From NCBI RefSeq assembly GCF_026210795.1, contig NC_089429.1, positions 248,001 through 312,000 of the forward strand: 64,000 nt of DNA, written 5' to 3'. Below, one piece after another: positions 32,395-42,443 of this stretch (position 1 is the stretch's first letter; every line of letters begins with the position of its first letter). The DNA is from Rhizophagus irregularis. Its lineage: Eukaryota > Glomeromycota > Glomeromycetes > Glomerales > Glomeraceae. The translations under genes and the position numbers were made by a program. The notes under the pieces were generated by a model. It worked only from the letters and a program-made list of their open reading frames with translations, ran no database searches and was not told where the DNA came from.

Positions 32395-33282
32395 TAATGT
32401 GTATGGATAAAACTGCGGTATCCGGATATCTGGAAAAAAATAGCTATCTGGATACCGCAGTTTTATTCAGATAAAATATCCAAATAAAAAATATCCGGTT
32501 TGACCTGTTAATTGGATAAAAAAAATTATAAAAATTTTTTTTTAATCATTTAAATTACTTATTTATTGAAATTATTATCTATTAAATTACCATTTGTTAA
32601 AATCATACTAAAATTACTAGTAGAATATTCAATGGTCGATAGTAATTCATCCTATCTATAATGCCAGCCCAAATTTAGTGAAATTAATATTCGTCAACAA
32701 GCAGCAGTATCCGGCCCAACTAAACAAAATTTGGGATTTTTGTAATTTTAGCCGCTATTATATGTCTGGCCCAAATTACTGTTGATCCATGATTTAAAAA
32801 AAAAGATTTTTTCTAATAGTTAGGTTGAATTAATTAATTTTATATTACAAAATAGTATATAAATTTAATAAAAATAATTAGTTTATGTATAATCTTCTAT
32901 TATTTTATGATTTTAATGTGTTTTTATATTTATAATAATGTATTTATTGCAAAATTTTACATTTCTCAAATTTTCAAAAAATTGACATAATTCAGGCAAA
33001 ATTTGTAGTTCCGGCCAAAATTAAAATTTTATTTTATTTAAAATTAATAAAATATCACTAATTTCATTAAAAATATCAAGTCAAAATTTAATTAAGTTAA
33101 TGCCAATAATATTATTTGTTAAGATCGATCAATGAAAAAATTTTTTTAAATATAATCTTATCCAGATTTCAGTTTCTATTCAGATATATCTGGATTTATA
33201 TCTGAACCAGATAATCTAGATAAAATCTGGATAATTTTTTTAATTTATCCGGATAACAGTTTCTACCTAAATTGAAGCACTA
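32395..33282. mobile_element. hAT-like non-autonomous element, 888 bp
   Basis: The ends are TAATGTGTATGG and the complement of TAGTGCTTCAAT, flanked by CTCTGGAG (32387-32394) and CTCTGGAA (33283-33290), an 8-bp duplication with one mismatch. Near the left end is a hairpin, AAAACTGCGGTATCC paired with GGATACCGCAGTTTT (32409-32465). TATCCGGAT and TCTGGAT words recur at both ends. There is no ORF. It interrupts an exon-like piece of the intron-like array. Confidence 0.65.
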
Positions 33283-33379
33283 CTCTGGAATCCAGTAAGA
33301 TTAAGAAACATCCCTAAAAAAAAGAAAAAAACTTTCATAATATTATTATGTTTCATGACTCATAAGACTAACAAGTGAT
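33283..33379 (-). repeat. Intron-like array, locus B (part 2)
   Basis: On the minus strand, a T-rich tract ending TTTTTTTTAG is followed by GGATGTTTCTTAATCTTACT and then the element insertion site. With the element removed, the piece would continue to ATT and a GTAAGC donor at 32382. This is one more unit of the family at 17.8 and 38.4 kb. Confidence 0.35.
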
Positions 33380-33706
33380 TAGAGTTCTAAACAGATTGAC
33401 CAAATTCAGGTAACCTGACAGATTGACCTGAATTTATCAGGTCAGGTTTAGCAATTGCAATTCAGCATCATTTCAAGTTGCTACATAAATATAATCTAAA
33501 TGATCTGTTAATCTGAAACTATTGATTCTATCACTTTTTATATTAATTTTATATAATAAAAGTGAGTTGTGATATTGGAATTCACTTTTTATATTAATTT
33601 TATATAATAAAAGTGAGTTGTGATATTGGAATTCACTTTTTATATTGATTTTATAAAATAAAAATAAGTTGCGATATTAGAATTCACTTTTTTATATTGA
33701 TTTTAC
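33380..33706. mobile_element. hAT-type MITE, copy 2, left part only
   Basis: It begins TAGAGTTCTAAACAG after CAAGTGAT, carries CAGGTAACCTGACAG and CAGGTCAGG, and then the same palindromic minisatellite as copy 1 (33520-33700). It stops where the next MITE begins at 33707; no right half follows. Confidence 0.75.
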
Positions 33707-33723
33707 ATATGGGCTGATTTGTC

Positions 33724-34716
33724 TTGTTATAGCATGGTAGTCCATAGGTACAATTAGTTGACTAACGTATACCAACCAACTGGTATGTGCAACCTAACCA
33801 ATTATCACTACAACTGCCATTTTGGTTTGACCTCAGGATAGTCCTATCCATCAATGAAATACTAACTGGCTAGTTATAACCCCCTACTCATCCTTTATCC
33901 ATTCTAGAGGCAAGACAAGCTCGAATTTATATGCCACCCTGGCATGTCTTAGTAATGGAGGACTTTTGGTGCGAATGTAATGGCAATCATCTAGAAACCC
34001 TTCCATATCAACATTCACACTTCAGAACTGAACTAAGGCTCACTCAAGCCACTACAGTTCCACGATTCTTTAGCCCTAAAGTACAGTTGTGAATCCCCCA
34101 ATGGTATAGTAGTGACTACTGAAACAGAGAGAACATGAGATAGTATAGACTCGCTTGTTTGGGATTATTCCCAGTGGTCTTACTACCACCCAAGCTGCCA
34201 TCCGGTACCCGCCTAGTGAAGAGTTGAACCCCATATTTCACCTAGTACACCTGTCTGTTTAGGAATATCCTAGTTGGCCTAAACCTATTAGAAGGTAAAC
34301 TACCGCAAAGTCATTACACCCAGGATTTTACCATCTATAGAACGACCATCTAGTCCACACGGGATCCTAAAGCCGGTATCATTTCGAAAGTGGGGACCAC
34401 CCTGAACAGGAAATTACCCCTAAGGTATACAAGTAGCGACCTTCACGTACAGGACTCCAAACATCCCAATGATCTCATAAAGAACGTTAGAAGGACACCA
34501 TGACCCTTTGTTGAAATGTGCAGCCTAACTGTATACACTAATTCACCATGGTGCAGTCCAACTATCTAATCCCTGTATCTTCACGCTATTAGTGGTAGCG
34601 TCCGCAGTAAAATTCTTTTTATTTCCGTGATCATAGAAATCGAACCTGCGACCTCACCATACACAGGCTTAATGAGGATCTCAGTAACCAACTACTGAGA
34701 TAGGGTGATCAACCCT
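33724..34716 (-). mobile_element. tRNA-derived retroposon (SINE-like), 993 bp
   Basis: On the minus strand the first 90 bases look like a tRNA: GTTGATCACCC, an A-box-like TATCTCAGTAGTTGG (34702-34688) and a B box GGTTCGATTTC (34646-34636) at normal spacing. The rest is about 900 bp of non-coding, more GC-rich sequence ending ATAACAA. The direct repeats ATATGGGCTGATTTGTC (33707-33723) and ATATGGGCTGATTTATC (34717-34733) flank it, a 17-bp target duplication with one mismatch, as target-primed insertion leaves. It is long for a SINE. A LINE of the window or another one may have moved it. Confidence 0.75.
34636..34702 (-). promoter_or_regulatory. Internal RNA polymerase III promoter (A and B boxes)
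   Basis: The A-box-like TATCTCAGTAGTTGG and the B box GGTTCGATTTC (consensus GGTTCGANNCC) lie about 42 bp apart, 15 and 71 bases from the retroposon's 5' end. This arrangement would drive polymerase III transcription. The A box deviates from consensus. Confidence 0.6.
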
Positions 34717-35657
34717 ATATGGGCTGATTTATCTACTCAGCATTAAAAAGAGTTATTGAATTGATTTGCACAATTTTCGTTACTCAAAATTATTTTGTAA
34801 TACCAAAAAATCATCTGATTGATGATCACTTGACTAAATAATAAGTTGAACAAAAATTTACATTTGCGAAACTTAAATTATTAAATGTAAAAGAGCTGTG
34901 AAAAAACCCATTTCACTAATAAAAAACCCATTTCTTATATATATGGAATTTTTAACATATATTATTAAAAAGTAAGTATATTTTAATAAAATATAAAATA
35001 AAATAAAAATTTATATAGTCTTAGTAGCTATAAATGTTTATAAAAATATAATAAAAATATCATATAACAGATGGTATCATAATAGATATTTTCAAACAAT
35101 AAAAATAATTATTTTATGTCGGAATTTGTATTACCATCTTTAGACGCAAATATATCAAGATTCACTGATCCGTTTTCTGTAATTTTAGGCTCGTTGGAAA
35201 GCCCTTGTTCCGGACTTTATAGGCAAAAAAAGAGCTCGCCAATTGAATAATTAGATCCAGAGATATTTACATTTAAAGTTGAGGTATGAACTTTTTAACA
35301 TGCTTAAATGCAAATATCTTGGGATCCACTGATCCGCTTTTTATAAATTTAGGCTCTTCGGAAAGCCCTTGATCTGGTCTATATGAGCGAAAAAAGAGCT
35401 TGCCGATTGGATCATTAGATCTGGAGATATTTACGTTTAAAGTTGAGATACAAATTTTTAATATACTGTATATAGTAAGTGCTAAGAATTATATTAATTT
35501 AAAAGAAATATTTACCAACTTATAGTATAATAATATTAAATAAAGTTTTTTAATACCCACCCCCAATTTACTGTATATTATATAGTATTTTGTATAATAA
35601 AAATGTAATAAAATCAATATTTTAATTAAAGGTAGACAAATCAGCCCATATGAGATA

Positions 35658-35766
35658 GTGACTATATAGAATAGATTTTAATAATAAAGTGTTTTGAACA
35701 TTCAACTGGTATGACTATATAGTAGAATGTGACTATAACGGGAGTGACTATAGAGGGAGTTGACTG
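35658..35766. mobile_element. Pogo-like element fragment (right end)
   Basis: The segment matches the last 110 bp of the element at 18971-20043, including TAATAATAAAGT, ACATTCAACTGGT and the end CTATAGAGGGAGTTGACTG followed by TA. The left part is missing. Confidence 0.75.
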
Positions 35767-35884
35767 TAGCTGTACCGCCTGTACGTATTCTTTCAGGGCT
35801 GGAATTATGATAATTTTGGCAAGTGACCAAAAAAGGAAATATCTTTTCACCGGGAATTATCTAAAAAAGAAAGATTTTCATGTT

Positions 35885-36235
35885 TTTTTGGCTAGTTGTA
35901 GAGATGCGATCTGGATGAAATTTTACAATCCGTGATCCGCACAGATCAATCCGAATTATCATAGGATTAAATCCAGATAATCCAGATTAACTTCAAATTT
36001 TTGGGTATCTCGGCATCCAGCGATCGTATAGAGATGCACTATATCTCATTCGAATCGTCACAATGCAACGATTCGAATGAGCTATAGTGCATCTCTGTAC
36101 GATCATTGGATGCTATTTCGAATTAAAATGGATATCCTTAATCCATCCGGATGCATCTATTATCTGTTCAGATCGGATGGATTGGCGGATGATCCGAATT
36201 TTTGGATTTCAGATCGCATTTCTAGCTAGTTGTAC
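35885..36235. mobile_element. Foldback element with nested hairpin
   Basis: GAGATGCGATCTGGATGAAA near 35901 pairs with the complement of AATGCGATCTGAAATCC near 36217. Inside, 36004-36112 is a tight hairpin: GGCATCCAGCGATCGTATAG, GATGCACTATA and CATTCGAATCGT pair with their complements around CACAATGCA. It is rich in GGAT/ATCC words. There is no ORF. Confidence 0.7.
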
Positions 36236-36321
36236 GCAAAATCGGATCTGATCTTTTTATGTATATTTTGGGGTTCTATTAGATTACTAATTCAAAAAAA
36301 GACATAATCTTAAGCAGTACT

Positions 36322-36420
36322 AGGGCTCTGATCAGTTCAGTTCAGTTCAGTTTTTGCAAAAACTGATACCGAACCGAATTGATCAGTAATTACCAAAAAC
36401 TGAACTGATTTACCAAGCTT
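36322..36420. mobile_element. AGGGCTCTGATC element, left fragment
   Basis: It starts AGGGCTCTGATCAGTTCAG and holds CAGTTTTTGCAAAAACTG and TTACCAAAAACTGAACTGAT. It resembles the left end of the element at 48689-49081, but the rest is missing or unrecognisable. Confidence 0.5.
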
Positions 36421-36523
36421 TTTTTAAAAAAACGTTTTGTTAAAATTAAGTAATTAATATAACTATTTGTTTATTGTCATTCATTCTATTGGAATGAAAA
36501 TATTTATTATTTACAGCAGTACA

Positions 36524-37288
36524 TAGAGTTCCGAATGGGTCAGGTCAGGCTAATTGATAAACCTGACCTGAAATTTTTTTTCAGGTCAGGTCAGGTCAGA
36601 TTATATCAGGTTGTCTGTTTGACCTGATCTGACCTGAAACCTGAAAAATTTCAGGACTATTTTTATTAAAGTATTGAAAAAAAACGGTACAAAACTTTTT
36701 TTTTTTAATATAATATTATGAAAAAAACGTTTTTGCAATGTTTTTTATTAAAATATTGAAAAAAAATATTGCAAAATGTTTTTTTTTAATATAACATTAT
36801 GAAAAAAATGTTTTCGCAATGTTATTATTGAAATATCAAAAAAAAAATGTTACGAAACATTTTTTTAATATAATATTATGAAAAAAACATTTTCGCAACA
36901 TTTTTTCTCGAAATATTGCGATTCAACATTTTTATATTAAAATCATATAAAAAAAGTTAATCCCAATACTGCAATTCACTTTTTTTATATAGAATTAATA
37001 TAAAAAATGAATCGCAATATTGCAACTCACTTTTATTATATAAAATCAATATAAAAAAGTGAATCGCAATACCGCAACTCTCTTTTTTTATATAAAATCA
37101 ATATAAAAAAGTGAATCACAATACTGCAACTCACTTTTATTATCAATAGTTTCAGGTCAACAGGTCAATCAGATCAGGTCAATCTTCATACCTGACCTGA
37201 ATTTTTTTCAAAAATCTCATACCTGACCTGAATTTCAGGTCAGGTCAGGTCAGGTTACCTGAATTTGGCTGACCTGTTCAGAACTCTA
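36524..37288. mobile_element. hAT-type MITE, copy 3, complete
   Basis: The ends are TAGAGTTCCGAATGGG and the complement of TAGAGTTCTGAACAGG. The 8-bp flanks are GCAGTACA (36516-36523) and GCAATACA (37289-37296), one mismatch. The subterminal CAGGTCAGGTCAGG runs and the palindromic AAAGTGAATCGCAATA minisatellite (36940-37150) are as in copy 1 but in the opposite orientation. There is an extra tandem of AATATTATGAAAAAAACGTT units at 36660-36910. Confidence 0.85.
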
Positions 37289-37776
37289 GCAATACATGTA
37301 TAATTTTTTATTTTTAGTTTGTACAAATTTCTGACTAGCGATCATCTATACAGTACATGGCTTAGACATCGTGAATTTCATAAGATTTCACAGTTAAATG
37401 CAGCAATTGTGTATTTATAATATTAATAATGTACTATATAATTATTATGAATAATAATATGCAGCTACATCAAAATAACTGTGAACCTACAAAAGCAATA
37501 TAAAAGAAACGTCAATATGTTTTAAAAGCCAATGGCATCTCCACCTCAAATAAAACAACTTACCATCCAGAATTTCGTCCCAAAGACCCATAGGAATCTT
37601 TATTTCTTATTGGATTATTTCAATTGAATAATTTACAATTTTCTTCATATACTGTGTGGTTATTTCCTTATACCCGTTTCTCATTATTTAAACTTCAGTT
37701 CCAAGTTCATACTCTAAAGACTATCAAGAGGATCGCTAAACAGCAGTCATGTCAGAAATTCTCGATCTTCACAAGT

Positions 37777-38159
37777 TGAAATCAGCTGATTTCTCTCAAT
37801 TAGTAGCCTTAACCCCACCCCTACCTGATTGAAATCTGATTGGCTAAAAAAATTATTACTATTAAATATTAAATATTATACATAATAATTAGTATTTATA
37901 ATTATCTTGGCTTCTAGTGATTCAATTTGAACACACTTTTTTTTATTTTGTAAAGCTAGATTTGTAAAGCTAAATGAGAACTATAAATTAAAAAAAAGTT
38001 TATTAAAATTGGATCACTAGAAGTTAAGATAATTGCATTATAATAATTATATAAAAATAATTAAATTACTTCCATTTATATTTAGATATATAAACCTGAT
38101 CTAAAGCTTGACTCCCCCACCCCCTTTCAAATCAGCTGATTTCTGGCACACCCCTTAAC
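37777..38159 (-). mobile_element. CAGCTGATT MITE, copy 1, one end truncated
   Basis: The right end is AAATCAGCTGATTTCTGGCA followed by CACCCCTTAA, the complement of the left end of the copy at 50829. The left end keeps GAAATCAGCTGATTTC but lacks the outermost GGGTGTGCCA. The inner body shares TTTGAACACACTTTTTTT, TCTAGTGATTCAATT and TTAGATCAGG-type words with the other copy. Confidence 0.75.
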
Positions 38160-38770
38160 AAAATAAAAAAAAGTAGTTAGTTTCTTTAAAATAAATAAAG
38201 AAACTTTTAAAAAAGGTTCAAAATAAACCATTTTAAAGCTTATTAATCGATCCTATCATCCAGGATCCAGAAAGTTCAAAGAAGCCGATACCTAACAAAA
38301 AAAGATAAAAAAAATTAATAAAAAAAATAAAAAAAATTATAAAAAAAAGGTTTGAAGTAAAACGCTTTAAAACCTACTAATTTGATTCGCAGAAACTTAC
38401 TGATTTATTCCAAGATAAAGTCTGCTCCTACAAAGTAAAGAAAAAAAAAGAAATGTTAGAAAATATTTTCAATTGCAAAAAAAACTAAAAGTCGCAAAGT
38501 TCTTTGTGAAACTTACCAAAATCATCCTAAACTCGATACTAGAACCTACAAAAAAAAAAGAAAAAGAAATATTAGTAACATTTTTCAAAAAAAAACTAAA
38601 AAGTTTTGAAACCTTCGCTTCAAAACTTACAATATCCAAATCCGAAAGATCTGTAACAAAAGAATGAAACATTAATATGATATTATTTCTACAAAAATAA
38701 TAAAGGGTTTTGTTTACTCACTTGTAAACCAATGAGATCCAGTCAAAAACCCTCTAAAAAAAAGAATAAA
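38160..38770 (-). repeat. Array of intron-like units with an open mini-exon frame, locus C
   Basis: On the minus strand, four exon-like pieces (38753-38722, 38650-38631, 38545-38517 and 38427-38401; 32, 20, 29 and 27 nt) are separated by spacers that start GTGAGT or GTAAGT and end in T-rich tracts plus ACAG or GTAG. Joined, they stay open for 36 codons: RVFDWISLVYKSFGFGY, then CSSIEFRMILEQTLSWNKS. A fifth piece, GTATCGGCTTCTTTGAAC, lies at about 38290-38260 and soon hits a stop. The step is about 115 bp. No known protein family is recognised. It may be a decayed gene with micro-exons or a repeat that carries splice signals. Confidence 0.45.
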
Positions 38771-39551
38771 ACATCAATTAATGTTGAAAGAAATGATTTC
38801 AACCAGTGGTTAATAGGTCCGTCTCAGATTCTGTCAATTATAACTAAATGTTAAGAAGACAATAGTAGTTATAACATAGTTTATATTAGTAAGATATGTA
38901 AAAAACACAATACATAAAAATATAATACAATCCCATTTTATTTTTAATATAAAAGTTTATTAAATAATTAATATAAGTTAATTTTTAACTTATACTATCT
39001 AAACTTAACACATTTCGATCTTTTTATTTTTACCCACTTTAATCAAAAAAAATCCAAAGATATTTATATAAAATAAAATATAAGAAAAATAAAATAACTA
39101 AAAAAATAAGATATATAAAATAAATAAAATCAATAAGATAAATAAAAGAAATAATAAAAATAATAAAAATAACAATAATAATAATTGTAACATTACTAAT
39201 CAGATTTATAAAATTATTTAATTACATAATAATTGATCTACTAATTAATCATCTGATTTTCAAGTCATGTGATTTTTACTGCGCCATGATTTTCATTATC
39301 ATCAAAAAGCTTAAGGCTAGATTTGCATTATTAGAATAGGGTTCAGTAGTAGATATAATAGTGTTGTTATTTAATCAGATATAAAATTATGAAGAAGTAA
39401 TGTCAGTAGTGACAGTACTAACTGTTGATATATCTGACTTTATAATAAACTAATTCAACAATGAAGTAGGACGAGCACCTAGTAATCTTGATAATAATAA
39501 TGAAGAAATGGTTAATTTCTTGGATGATATGTATAAAAAAAATACAATTAG
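38771..39551. other. AT-rich stretch, possible short coding relic near its end
   Basis: It is mostly poly-A/T. At about 39451-39546 one frame reads GRAPSNLDNNNEEMVNF and LDDMYKKN, which looks protein-like, but a stop lies just upstream and a LINE fragment follows directly. I cannot name it. Confidence 0.3.
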
Positions 39552-39566
39552 CACTGGTCAAAAACC

Positions 39567-39806
39567 AGGCAAACGTGGCATAGTAGCCTTTATCTTTATT
39601 AAATTTATTCGAACTTTACAATTTACAAAAAATAAAAAGAAAAATATAAAAATAAAACTAACTAAAAACAAAGCTATATAGTCTCCTAAGAAAAAATAAA
39701 GTAAAAAAAAAATTAATCTAAAAAAGAAAAATCGCATTACACTAAATTTTCCCAGATCTTCCCCCTTGATATATTCCAACCAAAGTAGAAGCAACAATGC
39801 TAACAA
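39567..39806 (-). mobile_element. LINE 3'-end fragment
   Basis: These are the last 240 bp of the LINE on the minus strand (compare 2527-2770), bounded by ACTGGTCAAAAACCA at 39552-39566 and 39807-39821. It is an extremely 5'-truncated insertion. The ORFs across it are spurious. Confidence 0.88.
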
Positions 39807-40099
39807 ACTGGTCAAAAACCAATATATCGGGTAGCAGATATGTATCAGATATGTACCCAATATGTGTAGTATTAATGCAGAAAATTGGGTACCCGATATG
39901 TGTAAGATATGTGTAAATATATATATCATATACATATCGGGTACTGATATGTATATGATATGTAAATGATATGTAGATGATATATATATTTACACATATC
40001 TTACACATATCGGGTACCCGATTTTCTGCATTAATACTACACATATCGGGTACATATCTGATACATATCTGCTACCCGATATATTGGTTTTTGACTAGT
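39807..40099. repeat. 293-bp palindromic element, copy 2
   Basis: It has the same structure and exact length as 10717-11009, from ACTGGTCAAAAACCA to TGGTTTTTGACTAGT, with arms of about 125 bp. A partial repeat of its end (CTGATATATTGG and TTTTTGACCAGT) follows at 40100-40125. It directly precedes the 5' end of LINE copy 4. Confidence 0.9.
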
Positions 40100-40266
40100 A
40101 CCTGATATATTGGTTTTTGACCAGTAGTGACTAGTAGTAACTCTCTCCTGAATTTTTCAAAAACGAAAATTTCCGACGAAAATAATTTTTTTATTATTTT
40201 TAAAAATAATACAAGCTACTAATAAAATTTTATATTTTATATATTCCCAACTCAAAGCCCTCTACT

Positions 40267-42393
40267 ATGTCTGGTAACTATGCCAAGAGAGGCCGTGGAA
40301 GTCATAACCCTAACAGTAGGAAAGCTTCCCGTCAAGAACGAAAAAATAATAACAACTCCGATAATTCAAGCTCCGATGGTGAAAACACTATCCAGCAGAA
40401 ACGTAATCGTACGATTACCGAAAATTCTATGGAAGAAGACTACGTTGCCGATGACCAGACGGCTGACGTTGGAGTAGATGGACCTTCCTCTTCTCCTCAA
40501 CAAAATATCTCTGGCGAAAATACTTTGGCCTCCTCCCCGAAAAAATCTGCTGCGCCAACTGCGCCCAGTCACGTCGCGTCTTCTGGAAATGTGGACGCGT
40601 CCAGCTTTCGCACCTTCAAACAAAGACTTGCAACAACCCCCTAACGCGTCGCCCAATTTGGATACTTAATGTGCTCCTGATGGCGATCAAACCCCAGATC
40701 CAGTGGTGAGCTGCCATAACCAGAGATGATTTTCAGGCTGCAGCTGCGCCGAATGCTGCCCCTGAATCACTCAAGAAATTCCCTACCAATAAAGCCCGCT
40801 TATTGAGGCTGTGAATAACCTTTTCTTAGAAACGTACGAGTCATTCACTGGAAAAGCTCGTATGACAGGTTCTGGTGAGGCTAAACGCCTCGTTATCCAC
40901 TTCCATACCGCTGAAGCACGCGATCTGTGCATTGGTTCCTCTCATCCTGAGGTTCCCTGACTTGATTTTTCATGCCCATGACCCTCGCCAACTCCGATCC
41001 AATGAAGATCTCTGGGCTATCCAAGTTACCGATATCCCTTTCTTTATCAAAAAGGACAACCTCATGGCCTATTTCAAAAAATTTGGTAATATTACCTCTT
41101 GTCGCCTCTTCTCCAGGCCTAATGCTAAAGTCCAGCAAGCCCGTATTGTGTATGATCACGCCGATTCAATTGCTCGTTTTACCGACCAATGGGCTGTTTA
41201 CTGTTTCTCCACCTGTCTCCGAATTACTCCATGTTTCTATACTGTGGATCAAAAGGCTGCGCGCCGTCAATACGTTGCCACCCTCACTCAACTTCCTCCC
41301 AATGTTAAGGATATCAACTTGGCTCCTCTTACACGCGATCTTGGTGCAAAAGCTGTCAATGTTCCTCTTTCTTTAAATTCCTACAAACCCAAAAGATGGG
41401 GCCTATGTCACCTTCAACTCCCAAGAAACCATGGATGCTGCTATGGAACAGACTGTTAGCTTCCAAGGCAAAGTGCTTTTCTGGTCCTCCCCGATAATAC
41501 TAATAAACTTTGTCACAGATGTGGCAAACTAGGTTGTGCTCCTAATTTTTGCCCACTCAAACAAACCAGAGGTAGAAGCCGCACTCGTGACCCTGTTGCA
41601 AAACTCAAAGAACGATTCAATATTAATCAACCTCGCTCCAATTCTAATATTGCCAATGCACGTTCTCGCTCTCGATCTCGCTCCAAATCTAAAGATCGAT
41701 CTGCTTCCAATTCTGGACGAGCCAATAACGCTTCCCATGACCGCACTAATAATGATAATAGTAATCATAACAAACCCCCTCCCAATACTTCTCAACGTGC
41801 CCGCCATAATAGTAAAGAACGATCTGTCTCCTTTTCTTCCTCCTCTCGTTCTACAGCACGTCCCTTACCCCCCGACAAACTCCTAACTCTGCATTATCTC
41901 CTGATGATGCTAACAACATTCTAAACCTTTTACGAGAATTACAATGTGAAGTTGCTAACTTTCACAAACGCATCTCAGCTCTTGAACTTGCTGACCAACG
42001 GATGACTCGTATTGAATCACACCTTGGCTCGATCCACTCCCTATACCCAATGAACCTGAACCGGACCTCATGCAAGAAGATGCCCCTGTAACTCAAGTTC
42101 CTCTTAATATTCTGTCTTCCGCTAAATCTTCGCTGCCTCCCAAAAGTATTTTAACGCGACCTTCGCCTACATTCACTATTGTTCCTGACACATCACCTCC
42201 TTCTTCTCACCTTTCTCCAAATGCTCCTCCTTTTACTCCCATCTCCTCCACACAAGAAGAAATTAATGATCTCAAAAATAGTCGTGTCGCTATTGAAAGT
42301 AAATTGGACCAACTTACTGGTCATATCAAGCAATTCATTGGCTCCCTTGGTGGTGCTCCCCTGGAACAAGCTGATTCAGCTTCTTCCAATTAA
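40267..42393 (+). pseudogene. LINE ORF1 (RNA-binding, zinc knuckle), broken
   Basis: ATG 40267 (MSGNYAKRGRGSHNP) starts a polar, low-complexity region. In-frame stops and shifts lie near 40640-40670 and 40790. The RNA-binding block is open from 40875 to 41459 (MAYFKKFGNITSC). The zinc knuckle CHRCGKLGCAPNFC sits near 41515, a basic RS-rich stretch near 41660, and the C-terminal coiled-coil-like part is open from 42070 to the TAA at 42391. The likely role is binding LINE RNA into a particle. Confidence 0.85.
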
Positions 42394-42443
42394 TTTCTTT
42401 CTCCAAATTTTAACTCCCCGACTGTTTATATCATTGTGTTTTA

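Larger units (their letters stand above)
33707..35652. mobile_element. ATATGGGCTGATTTG MITE, copy 1, split by a retroposon
   Basis: The left end ATATGGGCTGATTTGTC is at 33707 and again at 34717, because a retroposon duplicated it on insertion. The right end GACAAATCAGCCCATATG is at 35652. The body (34734-35652) matches copy 2 at 52837-53758 almost base for base. It holds two related modules with AATATATCAAGATTCACTGA and GGAAAGCCCTTG at about 35145 and 35315. There is no ORF. Confidence 0.85.

Noticed and set aside
34623-34711. Functional tRNA gene on the minus strand
   Set aside because: A and B boxes are present, but the sequence does not form a clean acceptor stem with a CCA-compatible end and continues into the retroposon body.
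33724-34716. Solo LTR
   Set aside because: The block could be read as starting TGTTATAG and containing a CA end, but the 17-bp target duplications and the tRNA-like head with A and B boxes fit a SINE-like retroposon much better, and LTR insertions leave 4-6 bp.
38469-38672. Opposing 64-67-codon ORFs
   Set aside because: They read through the intron-like spacers of the locus C array. The plus frame is Lys/Phe-rich from A- and T-runs.
39558-39935. 125-codon minus-strand ORF
   Set aside because: It runs through the LINE 3' UTR and into the palindrome; composition is low-complexity (F/L/I runs).
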